DNA from: a virus
Virus record (IMG/VR): IMGVR_UViG_3300017963_000059
Location: 1-56,328 of that record
DNA length: 56,328 nt
Direction: 5' to 3' (one strand)
The translations under genes were made by a program, and so were the position numbers. Shown here in pieces: positions 17,726-25,379 of this stretch. Within the stretch, counting starts at the first letter, position 1. Every line of letters begins with the position of its first letter. The notes beneath the pieces were generated by a model. That model was not told the origin of the DNA, did not search any database, and saw only the letters and a list, made by a program, of their open reading frames with translations.

Positions 17726-18798
17726 TGAAATTTCTGAAGATTCTTCTACTATCTATCATATCGCTCATCGTAATCAGCGAGAGTAGTTATGCCGTATTGG
17801 AAACTCAATACATTACTGAAAATATGGTTCTGACCAGGGGAAAGTCTTACGAATTAGTATTCAACAGCGTCGGTAATGCGAACTACGTAATGACAAAGAT
17901 TTATTATCCTACGATGGTTCACCCTACAGTATTCGATAGTTTAAGGATGACAGGGGCGGAAGCTTATGGATACCAGGTTATCGATTCACTTCCTAATGGA
18001 GTCCCCGATGCATCTTTATATGCCTTTCCTTATGTATTCGATTCGATAGGCCATTACACAATGGTTTTAGTATTTTATACTACTTTCCCGACGGGATATC
18101 ATACAATGATGACGGTCAATGTAACCGTTCTACCGAATCTTGAGGATATAAAGGCTAAAATTACAGAGGATTATGCCACCTTGCCGGAAATGATAAATGC
18201 TTTCTCCGGAATGGGAGAGAATATATGTAATTTCTATGTTCTTGATGGATCGGACTCATCGGCTGTTGATCAGTGCTGGTTGAGGATCTATAACAGCGGT
18301 ATGACGACATTAATGGCATATTGGAGGACAGATCCGAACGGTTTGATGGTTTCCAGTCTGTTGGATGGATCTTATAAAGTTATCCCATTCAAGTCGGGAT
18401 ATACTTTTTCCGGAATACCATATTCGATAACGGTAAGTGGGGGAATAAATGATACATTTTTCTGTGAGGCTTTTAATCCCCAGGCTCCTGCTGATCCGGA
18501 TTTATGCAATGTCTGGGGTGATTTTGGAGATAAAACCGGTACCGGGCAGCAGAATATCGAGATATCGATCACATGCGATACTCGAGTTTTAAAAGCTCCT
18601 GACGGTAGGATTATCATTGATTTGAAGAAGGAATTTGAATCTGACTCGTTAGGACATTGGGAAGTACCGCTTTATCCCAATTCGATTATGGACCCGGATG
18701 ATTCCAAATATATTTTTGTATTTAAACAGGGACGGGACGAATGGAAAAGAGAAGATGTCATAATTCCGGACCAGGATTCATGGAAGTTTGATTGGTAG
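17725..18798 (+). CDS. Exported beta-rich protein, unknown
   Basis: 357 residues with a signal peptide (KFLKILLLSIISLIVISES, cleavage near SYA). The beta-rich body includes an apparent carboxypeptidase-regulatory-like segment (LLDGSYKVIPFKSGYTF) at about 215-245. Residues 275-330 contain ISITCDTRVLKAPDGRIII and a structural-looking end. Overlaps the DUF362 stop by one base, so it belongs to the same transcript. It could be a secreted cargo or adhesin; no function can be assigned. Confidence 0.55.
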   Translation: MKFLKILLLSIISLIVISESSYAVLETQYITENMVLTRGKSYELVFNSVGNANYVMTKIYYPTMVHPTVFDSLRMTGAEAYGYQVIDSLPNGVPDASLYAFPYVFDSIGHYTMVLVFYTTFPTGYHTMMTVNVTVLPNLEDIKAKITEDYATLPEMINAFSGMGENICNFYVLDGSDSSAVDQCWLRIYNSGMTTLMAYWRTDPNGLMVSSLLDGSYKVIPFKSGYTFSGIPYSITVSGGINDTFFCEAFNPQAPADPDLCNVWGDFGDKTGTGQQNIEISITCDTRVLKAPDGRIIIDLKKEFESDSLGHWEVPLYPNSIMDPDDSKYIFVFKQGRDEWKREDVIIPDQDSWKFDW

Positions 18799-19349
18799 CT
18801 GCAGCTGATAAATATATCCTCTTACCTCCGAATCTCGCGGAGTTGGGAGTAATGCGAGCGGTTCAGGAACCTGAACCGGACTTGATCACCATCTGGGAAA
18901 CGCCAAATCCGGTTTTAACCAACTATATAAAATTCTGCCGGGAAGCCGGTATTGAGGTATTCGCAGGCGGGGATTACAAACAACAAGGATCCAGTTCTAA
19001 GATTGGTTATATCACGTCCGGATATCGGGATGGCAGTGAGGGAGTAGGCACTAAGCACTCCGAACATGGATATGCCTTATGCATCGATGTCAAGATAGGA
19101 CCTATTAGGCGACAGATTCAATTATCAGAAATTGCCCTTAAATATTTTCCCCGGATCGGATTTTATCCCGAGGAGCAGATTATGCATTTCGGATTAGGAA
19201 ATGATGCATGGATAGATTGGGTGAGAAGACGATATAAGACTGTCTGTAAACAATTCTGGGTGAAGGTTTGGAAGGGCGATCAGTCCTTCTATAGGGGTTT
19301 TGATGAAATAGAAGATACCATTAAATATCTGGAGGATAATTATGGATGA
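18792..19349 (+). CDS. Endolysin, M15-family peptidoglycan peptidase
   Basis: 185 residues from a TTG overlapping the previous stop. It shows the M15/VanY zinc pattern: IGYITSGYRDG, then KHSEHGYALCIDVKIG (His and Asp ligands in an SxHxxGxAxD-like motif) and IMHFGLG with the third His. Enzymes of this type cut peptide cross-links of peptidoglycan to release progeny. No signal peptide, so it needs the holin-like gene that follows. The next two genes complete a lysis cassette. Confidence 0.78.
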   Translation: MVAAADKYILLPPNLAELGVMRAVQEPEPDLITIWETPNPVLTNYIKFCREAGIEVFAGGDYKQQGSSSKIGYITSGYRDGSEGVGTKHSEHGYALCIDVKIGPIRRQIQLSEIALKYFPRIGFYPEEQIMHFGLGNDAWIDWVRRRYKTVCKQFWVKVWKGDQSFYRGFDEIEDTIKYLEDNYG

Positions 19350-19548
19350 GAAAATCTGGCACAAGCTGATCAGCACCAGACTGATTTTCGGTCTGGTTAT
19401 CGTGATCCTGGCTTTCGTGGGATATATTCTTAAAAAGCCGGAATACCTGACTTTTGTTGGAGTATTGACCGGCGTTTACGGAACATATGTAATGGGCAAT
19501 ACACGCTCCAAGAATGTAGCTGCTCGAGAAGGAAGTGGTGAGCATTAA
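19342..19548 (+). CDS. Holin-like small membrane protein
   Basis: 68 residues with two hydrophobic segments (LIFGLVIVILAFVGYIL and LTFVGVLTGVYGTYVM) and charged ends. This topology and the place between endolysin and spanin-like gene fit a holin. Overlaps both neighbours. Confidence 0.62.
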   Translation: MDEKIWHKLISTRLIFGLVIVILAFVGYILKKPEYLTFVGVLTGVYGTYVMGNTRSKNVAAREGSGEH

Positions 19549-20107
19549 AGACGGACTTACAAAAGCCCTGATTGCTCTTGTAATTATCTTAGGGATAATT
19601 GCGTTCTATAAAAACGCCCAGCTCGAGAAGCGAGATATTAAAATTGCTGAATTAGAAAATGTAGCAACTGAGCTGAAGGGGAAAGCTGAAGCTCTTCCGG
19701 ATACGATTTATGGGGATACTATATATGTTACCCTGGAAGGGAAGCCAGTGCCGGTTAACAGTATCCCCGATTTTACATTTGAAATCAGGTCTCCGAAGGA
19801 TACGGTCAGTAGTTATGTTTCTTTCCGGGAGATCATTCTCAGGCCAATATTAAGTATCACCATCGATGAGGTCCTCGCCGGTAATTATAGAGTTCAGGGA
19901 GATCTGTTTGTCAATCGGTTTTCCGGAGACTATTCCGGAAAACTGAAGGGGATACCTCCTAAGTCTTCTCATAAACTCGAGTGGGGGGCTTTCGTAGGAT
20001 TAGCTTCAAAGCCGTTCGTTGGATTATATGGTCAATACAGGGGGCTTCTCATTGGTCCGACCTTCAGCGAGAAGAGAGTGGGGTTTCTCGTGGGATTTCG
20101 TCTATAG
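19535..20107 (+). CDS. Spanin-like membrane protein
   Basis: 190 residues from a GTG overlapping the holin-like gene. One N-terminal membrane helix (ALIALVIILGIIAFY) leads into a short charged coiled coil (KNAQLEKRDIKIAELENVA) and a beta-rich C-terminal half ending in aromatic-Leu-type strands (GAFVGLASKPFVGLYGQY ... VGFLVGFRL). This could reach the outer membrane. Such proteins disrupt the outer membrane at the end of lysis in Gram-negative hosts. The family is not recognised. Confidence 0.5.
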   Translation: MVSIKDGLTKALIALVIILGIIAFYKNAQLEKRDIKIAELENVATELKGKAEALPDTIYGDTIYVTLEGKPVPVNSIPDFTFEIRSPKDTVSSYVSFREIILRPILSITIDEVLAGNYRVQGDLFVNRFSGDYSGKLKGIPPKSSHKLEWGAFVGLASKPFVGLYGQYRGLLIGPTFSEKRVGFLVGFRL

Positions 20108-20150
20108 GTCAAAGTACACTTCGGGTACTCCTTTTCGCTTGACTTTGATA
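20108..20150 (+). terminator. Stem-loop after the lysis cassette (possible terminator)
   Basis: TCAAAGT (20109-20115) pairs with ACTTTGA (20142-20148), with a smaller GTAC...GTAC hairpin inside, right after the last late gene. There is no U-run, so this is a weak or factor-dependent terminator at best. Composition drops to AT-rich immediately downstream. Confidence 0.35.
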
Positions 20151-20171
20151 TGCCAATGATATCATATATTC

Positions 20172-20215
20172 AGATAATTATCTAAGTTGGATGATAAGTT
20201 CATATTTATTGTAAT
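20172..20215 (+). promoter_or_regulatory. Putative promoter and palindrome for the 20240 gene
   Basis: A perfect 12-base palindrome AGATAATTATCT (20172-20183) precedes a possible promoter: TTGGAT (20187-20192), 17-base spacer, TGTAAT (20210-20215). A good ribosome site CGGAGGAGG follows before the ATG at 20240. This fits an independently expressed moron. Confidence 0.4.
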
Positions 20216-20239
20216 TATCAATTCGGAGGAGGAGAAAAA

Positions 20240-20893
20240 ATGTCAATTTTATGGGCATTTATTGGAATAGTATTATTCGCTTTCGGGGGATTTATATCAA
20301 CAGATAATTGGAAAAATTTATCTAAAGAAAAATTTAAAATTCATAGCCGGTATTCTTTTTTCCTATTTATAGGTCTTATATTCTTGGTGGCTGGCGGCTT
20401 TTTATCTACGTTTTATTGGAATAAATACTTTCATCAACAAGAGTTTGAATCCCGTCGAGAGACAATGATAAAGGTATTGGCTGCAGAATTCTTGATTAAT
20501 AAGAGTACTTACGAAGATAGTACATATAGAGAACCTAATGATGAGAAATTGAAGAAATTTGTAGTTTTCCCGAAATTCAGGACTAATGTTCTACAGGAAG
20601 CTATTAGTAGCGGGCTTTTTATTTTAGAAAATGATAAGGTACTATTTACCGAAATAACGCATATCCATTCTATGCTCCTTACTCTTAATGATATGATTAA
20701 TTTGACTCAATTTCAAATTATGTACAATTCATCGCCTGATAGCATCAAATCGGTGCGAATGCGAATAAGAGATGGAGCTACTATGTCGTCAGTTAAGTTG
20801 AACTTAGAAATATATAGAAAATTATTATTATCAACAGGTGTCGTTAACGATTCCACATCATTTTATCTCGAAAATCAAAAAGATATCCATTAA
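20240..20893 (+). CDS. Two-TM membrane protein (moron), unknown
   Basis: 217 residues with membrane segments at about 3-22 (ILWAFIGIVLFAFGGFI) and 37-57 (FFLFIGLIFLVAGGFLSTF), then a helical soluble domain. It is more AT-rich than the late genes before it, has a strong ribosome site and its own possible promoter, and sits next to the integration site. This is typical of lysogeny-expressed cargo such as superinfection exclusion proteins. The function is not recognisable. Confidence 0.58.
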   Translation: MSILWAFIGIVLFAFGGFISTDNWKNLSKEKFKIHSRYSFFLFIGLIFLVAGGFLSTFYWNKYFHQQEFESRRETMIKVLAAEFLINKSTYEDSTYREPNDEKLKKFVVFPKFRTNVLQEAISSGLFILENDKVLFTEITHIHSMLLTLNDMINLTQFQIMYNSSPDSIKSVRMRIRDGATMSSVKLNLEIYRKLLLSTGVVNDSTSFYLENQKDIH

Positions 20894-21084
20894 GAGGTCT
20901 ATGAGAGCATTATGGGCATACATTGAGATTGATGAAATTCGATATTCAGGTGTGTAGTAATTGGGCAGAAATACAAAGTTGAAATGTTAAGTTATGATAG
21001 GGTGTGCGAGGTTTGGCTGTTGTTATAACCTACTGATATTGTGGTATTTAAACGTTAAATGATTGAAATATAAGGAGTAATAAA

Positions 21085-21109
21085 TCCTACCCCCGGCAGG
21101 GATTGAACC
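21085..21109 (-). other. Candidate attP core resembling a tRNA 3' end
   Basis: On the minus strand this reads GGTTCAATCCCTGCCGGGGG plus TAGGA. That is the T-loop (TTCAATC), the T-stem 3' strand and the acceptor 3' strand of a tRNA. The bases upstream of GG do not complete a tRNA, so it is only the 3' tail. Tyrosine-recombinase phages carry such a tail next to the integrase gene (here 300 bases away) so that the host tRNA is restored on integration. Confidence 0.55.
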
Positions 21110-21167
21110 TTACCGAGAGATTGTGAAACAATAACTTACAAATTCTGTGTGAATATTGGGTAGAAAA

Positions 21168-21377
21168 TCATATTAGTTTGACATTAAATTTATTAGAATT
21201 TATCGTAAAAGTCTCACTGGGGGATGTTGAGTTGGTGACCATAGTTTCTGCATGAATTGGAGGAGGGATGAAAGCTTCCTGATGAGTATGATATTCTCGG
21301 ATCTCCGCAGGCCCATGTTTTGAATTAATTGTGATCACTATCACTATTATAATGTTTAGATAGATACTGTACTTCAT
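21168..21377 (-). CDS. Small exported protein, unknown
   Basis: 69 residues from an ATG at 21377 that has GGAG 7 bases upstream (the longer ATG at 21389 has none). The N-terminus is a likely signal or membrane segment (KYSIYLNIIIVIVITI), the rest polar (HTHQEAFIPPPIHAE). It is the last minus-strand gene after the integrase. Could be lysogeny cargo. No family recognised. Confidence 0.42.
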   Translation of the reverse strand: MKYSIYLNIIIVIVITINSKHGPAEIREYHTHQEAFIPPPIHAETMVTNSTSPSETFTINSNKFNVKLI

Positions 21378-21411
21378 AAAGTACTCCATGAATAGTATTT
21401 AAAATTTAGTC

Positions 21412-22512
21412 TTATTTTTTAGAGATGTCAATCTCTTTTGGTAAAAGGTTAAGATTCTCCATCACTGATCGCCGATGCCCAGGAGTCAGGTGAATGTATT
21501 TCATAGTTGTCTGAATGTCCGCATGACCAGCCAATTCTTTCACAGTAGTTATAGGTACTCCGGCCTGACAGAGCATACTTATATATGTATGGCGGAGCGT
21601 ATGAGCTCCAAATCCTTTTTTATATAATCCCGCTTTTTTTAAGACTTCATTTATTCTCTTGGTGTAATCACCGGGATCCTTATAGCGTTTACTTCCGCCG
21701 CCGTTGCAGAATATATATTTTCCATCCCGAGAGAGGTTATTAAAGAAATTCATACCTTCTTTACTTAAATCAATATAACGAACCTTGCGGGATTTAGGTG
21801 CGAAACCGTCTTTCGATTGTACGATAAGATGCCGGTTTTCCAGGTCAATATCGTCCCATTTCAGATTTGCCAGCTCCGATAGCCTGACGCCGGTTAATAA
21901 TATTAGTCTGATGTATTGTCCCGTATCATCATCAGCGGTCTCGAGGATTGTCTTAATCTCTTTTTTTGTAAAAGCTTTGCGGGAACGGACATTGGTTGTC
22001 TTTAGCATTTTAACCGCTTTAGCAGGATTCTTATTAATATAATCATAGTTGAAAGCTATATTCAATACCGTCTTCAATTGGATGATATAATCATTGGTGG
22101 TTTTAGGCGCCAATGATTGTCCAATTAGCCATGACTTCAGATCTTCTACTATTCTTAGAGTAATGTGCTGTAACTCTATACAGCCCTTCGATTCGAGATA
22201 ATCCTGAATCCTCTTGAGTCTAAAACGTTCCAGGCGACAATATTTCTCGGTCTTGCGCGGAGGTTTGCTGTGAGTATTAAGATATTCATTGAAAAACTCA
22301 TGGATGCGTATTGGCGTTTCTGGCGGTCCTTCGGCTTCGGTAGCCAATAAATGTTCGTAGCGGCGCTTGGCTTTGGCCAGATCGCGTGTCTTAAGCGATA
22401 CCCGGGCCGGTAATCCTTTTTTATATCTGGAGGGCAGCCAACCATAATATATGCCATTCTCGGAGCGCTTGAAAATGCCGTCGCGTTGGGAGTTGGGTTT
22501 GGGGGGGGACAT
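21412..22512 (-). CDS. int: Tyrosine recombinase integrase
   Basis: 366 residues with an N-terminal AP2-like arm (YYGWLPSRYKKGLPARVSL), a SAM-like core-binding domain (residues 75-165) and the catalytic domain: Arg in LLTGVRLSELANLKWDD, His-x-x-Arg in AHTLRHTYISM, His in LAGHADIQTTM and the nucleophile Tyr in KYIHL. It would insert the phage at a host att site and, with an excisionase, remove it. The att candidate lies just beyond its 3' end. The N-terminus overlaps the stop of the upstream gene. Confidence 0.93.
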   Translation of the reverse strand: MSPPKPNSQRDGIFKRSENGIYYGWLPSRYKKGLPARVSLKTRDLAKAKRRYEHLLATEAEGPPETPIRIHEFFNEYLNTHSKPPRKTEKYCRLERFRLKRIQDYLESKGCIELQHITLRIVEDLKSWLIGQSLAPKTTNDYIIQLKTVLNIAFNYDYINKNPAKAVKMLKTTNVRSRKAFTKKEIKTILETADDDTGQYIRLILLTGVRLSELANLKWDDIDLENRHLIVQSKDGFAPKSRKVRYIDLSKEGMNFFNNLSRDGKYIFCNGGGSKRYKDPGDYTKRINEVLKKAGLYKKGFGAHTLRHTYISMLCQAGVPITTVKELAGHADIQTTMKYIHLTPGHRRSVMENLNLLPKEIDISKK

Positions 22513-23330
22513 TAATTATCTTCGTTCTTAATGATGTTAGTTGGGATTGAAGTATCCTTTTCATCAATTGATGAAATTGGGCTGGAGGATTCCTTCTTGG
22601 CTTGTAATTTTCTTTTAGATACCTTTTTGGCTGAAATTTTTATATTTAGAGAATCATCGAAAAGATCTCGGATTGTATGTCCTATTTTCATCAAATCAAT
22701 ATTATATCCTGTATTCTTCTTAATAACACGACGAACAGTTTTTAGAACATCTTCAGATAATAATGCTTTGGCGAGATTCGTATCCGAAAGCGAACTTATT
22801 TGATTCCAATAGGTTATAATTTCCTTTTTCTTAAAGCTTGTCTTTGTTAGATAATGGAGGTTTTTAGCGGCCCTTTTAATATCATCGGTCAGTATATTGA
22901 TAATGAAAACAAGATTTGTATCAATGGGTTTGGTAAATTCAATATGATACAATTGGAATTCAATACCATTGGTTAATAGACACCATTCTATGCCAGAATT
23001 CATAGCATAGGAGGCAGCTTGTCTCAAATGAGATTCTTTAAGGCTGACAGGCATGGCTTTTACTTCTATTAGGAATTGAAGCTTATTATTTATTCTAACA
23101 GCGTAATCGCAGTATGTAGAGCGGATAGCGAATTCCCTGGTGATATCGGTCATACGATCATATCCTAATACATTTGAAAGGAAATGACCGAAATGGAATA
23201 CCGTATCGGCTTCATTTAAGTCATTAGAATTTAGGGCTTCCACTCGTTTACGGTATATACGTATCTTTTTGGTAAATTCGGAATTACTCATTATATCTCC
23301 GACTTTAAAGTTTGGTTCGGGGGATTTCAA
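22512..23330 (-). CDS. HsdR-N-like (PD-(D/E)xK fold) protein
   Basis: 272 residues; a likely start is the inner Met 14 (MSNSEFTKK). Residues 35-170 match the type I restriction subunit N-terminal / type IV-like nuclease domain: ATP-independent PD-(D/E)xK fold with FHFGHFLSNVLGYD, Asp in STYCDYAVRIN, and FLIEVKA as the catalytic ExK. A Lys/Ser-rich C-terminal tail follows. Stand-alone forms occur in prophages and defence islands, where they may cut or sense foreign DNA. It is expressed from the lysogeny strand next to the integrase, so a role in exclusion of other phages is plausible but unproven. Confidence 0.62.
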   Translation of the reverse strand: MKSPEPNFKVGDIMSNSEFTKKIRIYRKRVEALNSNDLNEADTVFHFGHFLSNVLGYDRMTDITREFAIRSTYCDYAVRINNKLQFLIEVKAMPVSLKESHLRQAASYAMNSGIEWCLLTNGIEFQLYHIEFTKPIDTNLVFIINILTDDIKRAAKNLHYLTKTSFKKKEIITYWNQISSLSDTNLAKALLSEDVLKTVRRVIKKNTGYNIDLMKIGHTIRDLFDDSLNIKISAKKVSKRKLQAKKESSSPISSIDEKDTSIPTNIIKNEDN

Positions 23331-23340
23331 TATTTTTAAT

Positions 23341-24006
23341 TTAATGATTCTTTAATCGTTCAATATTAGCTTCTATTTCCGAAATTTCTTTTTGTTGCTG
23401 GATATCATCTATATTGTCAGTTTTTAGGAAATATAAAGCTTCTTGGTATTGATCAACTGCCTTCTTAATATTGCCTTTGAATTCAGCTTTCTTCGCTTCA
23501 TTAATAAATGAATTTATTTGGGTCTCATGAATAAAGGTGTTTAACTTTTTTTCAAGGTCATTGAGGGATGATGTTTTCTCGAGTTGCTTTTCCATTTCAC
23601 GAATTTTCAAGAGTGCCTTATTTATGGCATTAACCTTAGTATTCGTAGTGGTGGCGACTTCCGCTTTTGTAAGGGCGCTTTCAGCCATTTCGGTCATATG
23701 TTCCAAGATGATTTTGTCATGATAACCTTCGAGCTTTTTCAGTACTTCTTTGGCGGTTGGATTCATGACTTCTATTTGCTTATCTTCATATTGGACAATT
23801 ACTAATAGATGTTCTTTTACTAATTCGAGACGGGATAACCGGGTTTCCATTTTTTTTGAATTGTCAACAAGTTCAATAGATTCGTCGACGATTCTCATTC
23901 TTTGCTGAAAATCAAATATTATGATTTGTTGGCAACTATTACATAGTCCTTCATTGCTAACTTTTAGAAAAAATCCCTTCTTTTCACACCACTTACATTG
24001 AGCCAT
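23341..24006 (-). CDS. Zinc-ribbon coiled-coil protein, unknown
   Basis: 221 residues. The N-terminus holds a four-Cys zinc ribbon (CKWCEKKGFF ... LCNSCQQ, residues 4-26). Most of the rest is coiled coil (HLLVIVQYEDKQIEV; KAINKALLKIREMEKQLEK; SSLNDLEKKLNTFI) ending in a helical-repeat-like segment. Similar layouts occur in uncharacterised signalling or prophage proteins. It lies in the minus-strand lysogeny group between the nuclease-fold gene and a lipoprotein gene. Confidence 0.55.
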   Translation of the reverse strand: MAQCKWCEKKGFFLKVSNEGLCNSCQQIIIFDFQQRMRIVDESIELVDNSKKMETRLSRLELVKEHLLVIVQYEDKQIEVMNPTAKEVLKKLEGYHDKIILEHMTEMAESALTKAEVATTTNTKVNAINKALLKIREMEKQLEKTSSLNDLEKKLNTFIHETQINSFINEAKKAEFKGNIKKAVDQYQEALYFLKTDNIDDIQQQKEISEIEANIERLKNH

Positions 24007-24020
24007 TTCACGATCCTTTG

Positions 24021-24389
24021 TTAATCATCATAAAATTTTATATCCAGAAGAGACCAGTTATCATTGCCGTTATATTTCACTTTGCAGTAATAATCAGTCC
24101 TGATCAAGGCTCCGAATGAGTTTTGGGAATCGACATAACCACTAACAGAATAAGTATTATCGCCCAGAAATTTGATCGATATGCCTCTCTCATGGTAATA
24201 AGGAAAATCTGCTGAAGCCGGAGACTTGAGACGTTCTTTTACAAAAGCATTTGCCATTACATAGGCATCAATATCGCCCTTACCGGCTTTAATCTGATTG
24301 TCTGTATAATTGGGATCTGTGTTACACTGGAGAAATAAAATAAGTGATACTAATATTAGCATTAATAATGGAATCTTTTTGCGTATCAT
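24021..24389 (-). CDS. Lipoprotein, unknown
   Basis: 122 residues with a lipoprotein signal (RKKIPLLMLILVSLILFLQ then Cys 22, FLQC lipobox) and a small beta-rich domain (SADFPYYHERGISIKF; YSVSGYVDSQNSFGA; WSLLDIKFYDD). The pattern ERLKSPASADFP recalls short secreted domains found in many bacterial lipoproteins of unknown function. Exposed on a lysogen, such lipoproteins can block superinfection, though nothing here proves that. Starts as ATGA overlapping the preceding small gene. Confidence 0.68.
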   Translation of the reverse strand: MIRKKIPLLMLILVSLILFLQCNTDPNYTDNQIKAGKGDIDAYVMANAFVKERLKSPASADFPYYHERGISIKFLGDNTYSVSGYVDSQNSFGALIRTDYYCKVKYNGNDNWSLLDIKFYDD

Positions 24390-24508
24390 GCTACCCTCCT
24401 TTTGATTAAGGTTTTGTCGATGGTTTGTTTGACGGTTTCGATTTGATTGGCATTTAAAGCCCCTAAGAGTTTGAGGATTAGCGTAAGTCTCTCCGTTTTG
24501 ACAGCCAT
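24386..24508 (-). CDS. Small 40-residue protein in the lysogeny operon
   Basis: An ATG at 24508 preceded by GGGAGGGCTTCC opens a 40-residue helical basic protein (AVKTERLTLILKLLGALNA ... KTLIKRRVA). Its TGA overlaps the ATG of the lipoprotein gene, and the AAAAGGAGGGTAGC inside its end serves as that gene's ribosome site. The coupling supports a real gene. No family recognised. Confidence 0.55.
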   Translation of the reverse strand: MAVKTERLTLILKLLGALNANQIETVKQTIDKTLIKRRVA

Positions 24509-24562
24509 GGAAGCCCTCCCGTTGTCATTATTATTGTCCGTGTCCCCCTTACAATACCACGG

Positions 24563-24943
24563 TCACTTTTTGGCTGTTTTGATCAACTCCTCAATTAAGC
24601 TTTTATCTATAAACTTCAGTTCTTCGGCTATATTATTCATGATTTCGATAAACTCTTCGTCGGTACAGGTCATGAGGTCTTCCACTATTCCTCTAATACT
24701 GGGGTCGAGTTGGTCAAGATTAAGTTCGCTCTTTTTTTTTGTTTTCTTGCCGAGGAGTTCGTCGATAGTGATGCTAAATGCGGTGGCAAGTTTACTGGCG
24801 TTTTTGGTGGTTAAATTATCGCCGTCAATTTTTCCGGATAAAATTGCACTAATTGTACTCTGGGTTATTTTTGATTTTCGGGAAAGGTCAACCTGATTCC
24901 AACCCTCTGTATCCATTAATTCCTTTATCTTCCTTGACAGCAT
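24563..24943 (-). CDS. XRE-family repressor (CI-like)
   Basis: 126 residues from the ATG at 24943. An N-terminal HTH (LSRKIKELMDTEGWNQVDLS, QSTISAILSGK as the recognition helix region) and a C-terminal helical domain without a LexA-type protease are seen. A consensus TATAAT at 24956-24951 would start transcription right at this ATG, so the mRNA is probably leaderless. The longer GTG start at 24964 would lie upstream of the mRNA start and lacks a ribosome site. It presumably maintains lysogeny by binding the two palindromes upstream of the rightward early gene. Confidence 0.8.
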   Translation of the reverse strand: MLSRKIKELMDTEGWNQVDLSRKSKITQSTISAILSGKIDGDNLTTKNASKLATAFSITIDELLGKKTKKKSELNLDQLDPSIRGIVEDLMTCTDEEFIEIMNNIAEELKFIDKSLIEELIKTAKK

Positions 24944-24950
24944 AATTTCA

Positions 24951-24980
24951 ATTATAGTAAACACTTATATTAACGCACAA
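24951..24980 (-). promoter_or_regulatory. Putative leftward (repressor) promoter
   Basis: On the minus strand TTGTGC (24980-24975), an 18-base spacer and TATAAT (24956-24951). The predicted transcript start falls at about 24944, on or next to the ATG at 24943, giving a leaderless message as in lambda cI from PRM. The -35 is weak. Confidence 0.5.
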
Positions 24981-25011
24981 TAAAAAAGTTGCAAAAAGTA
25001 AAAAAAAGTGC

Positions 25012-25040
25012 TTGACAAAATATCGAATATTCGATATACT
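25012..25040 (+). promoter_or_regulatory. Early rightward promoter with embedded operator
   Basis: TTGACA (25012-25017), 17-base spacer, TATACT (25035-25040): a near-consensus sigma-70-type promoter. A perfect 16-base palindrome TATCGAATATTCGATA (25021-25036) fills the spacer and overlaps the -10, so a bound repressor would block polymerase. Confidence 0.8.
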
Positions 25041-25101
25041 GAGTCCCGAAACAAGATTTACCCCCTGAATAACAGGAGGACAAGGATTTTTTTTGAAAAC
25101 A

Positions 25102-25121
25102 AATATCGAATTTTCGATATT
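25102..25121. promoter_or_regulatory. Second operator (same half-site)
   Basis: AATATCGAATTTTCGATATT has the same half-site as the operator at 25021-25036: TATCGAA-N2-TTCGATA in both, differing only in the central two bases. It lies in the leader of the first early gene, 81 bases from the first operator, which suits cooperative or roadblock repression. Confidence 0.72.
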
Positions 25122-25138
25122 CTAAAAGGAGACCAGTA

Positions 25139-25345
25139 ATGCAAAATAAGAAAAAGCGGAAGGATGTAGCGGATCCCGTTAAGGTTTCCAACATTCCGCT
25201 GGATGTCTACAAAGAGTTGGAGAAGGATGCCAGGGCGGATGCTATCGGGATCAGCACGCAAATCAGGATGCTTTTGATTAAGCATTATCGAAATGAATCT
25301 TCTGCTGGGAGTAATCCTTCGGCAATACCGATGGGGGCGAATTAG
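25139..25345 (+). CDS. Ribbon-helix-helix (Arc-like) regulator
   Basis: 68 residues with an Arc/RHH core: VKVSNIPLDVYKELEKDARA as beta strand plus helix, then ISTQIRMLLIKHYRN as the second helix. It is the first gene of the rightward operon, directly under the operators, the usual place of a Cro/Arc-type early regulator. AAAAGGAGACC precedes the ATG. It may repress the lysogeny genes when the phage goes lytic. Confidence 0.62.
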   Translation: MQNKKKRKDVADPVKVSNIPLDVYKELEKDARADAIGISTQIRMLLIKHYRNESSAGSNPSAIPMGAN

Positions 25346-25379
25346 AATGGTATCATTATATAGAAATTCACTAATGCAC

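Noticed and set aside
24447-24896. 149-codon plus-strand frame opposite the repressor
   Set aside because: Shadow of the repressor and small gene on the other strand; hydrophobic Ser/Leu-rich composition typical of antisense frames.
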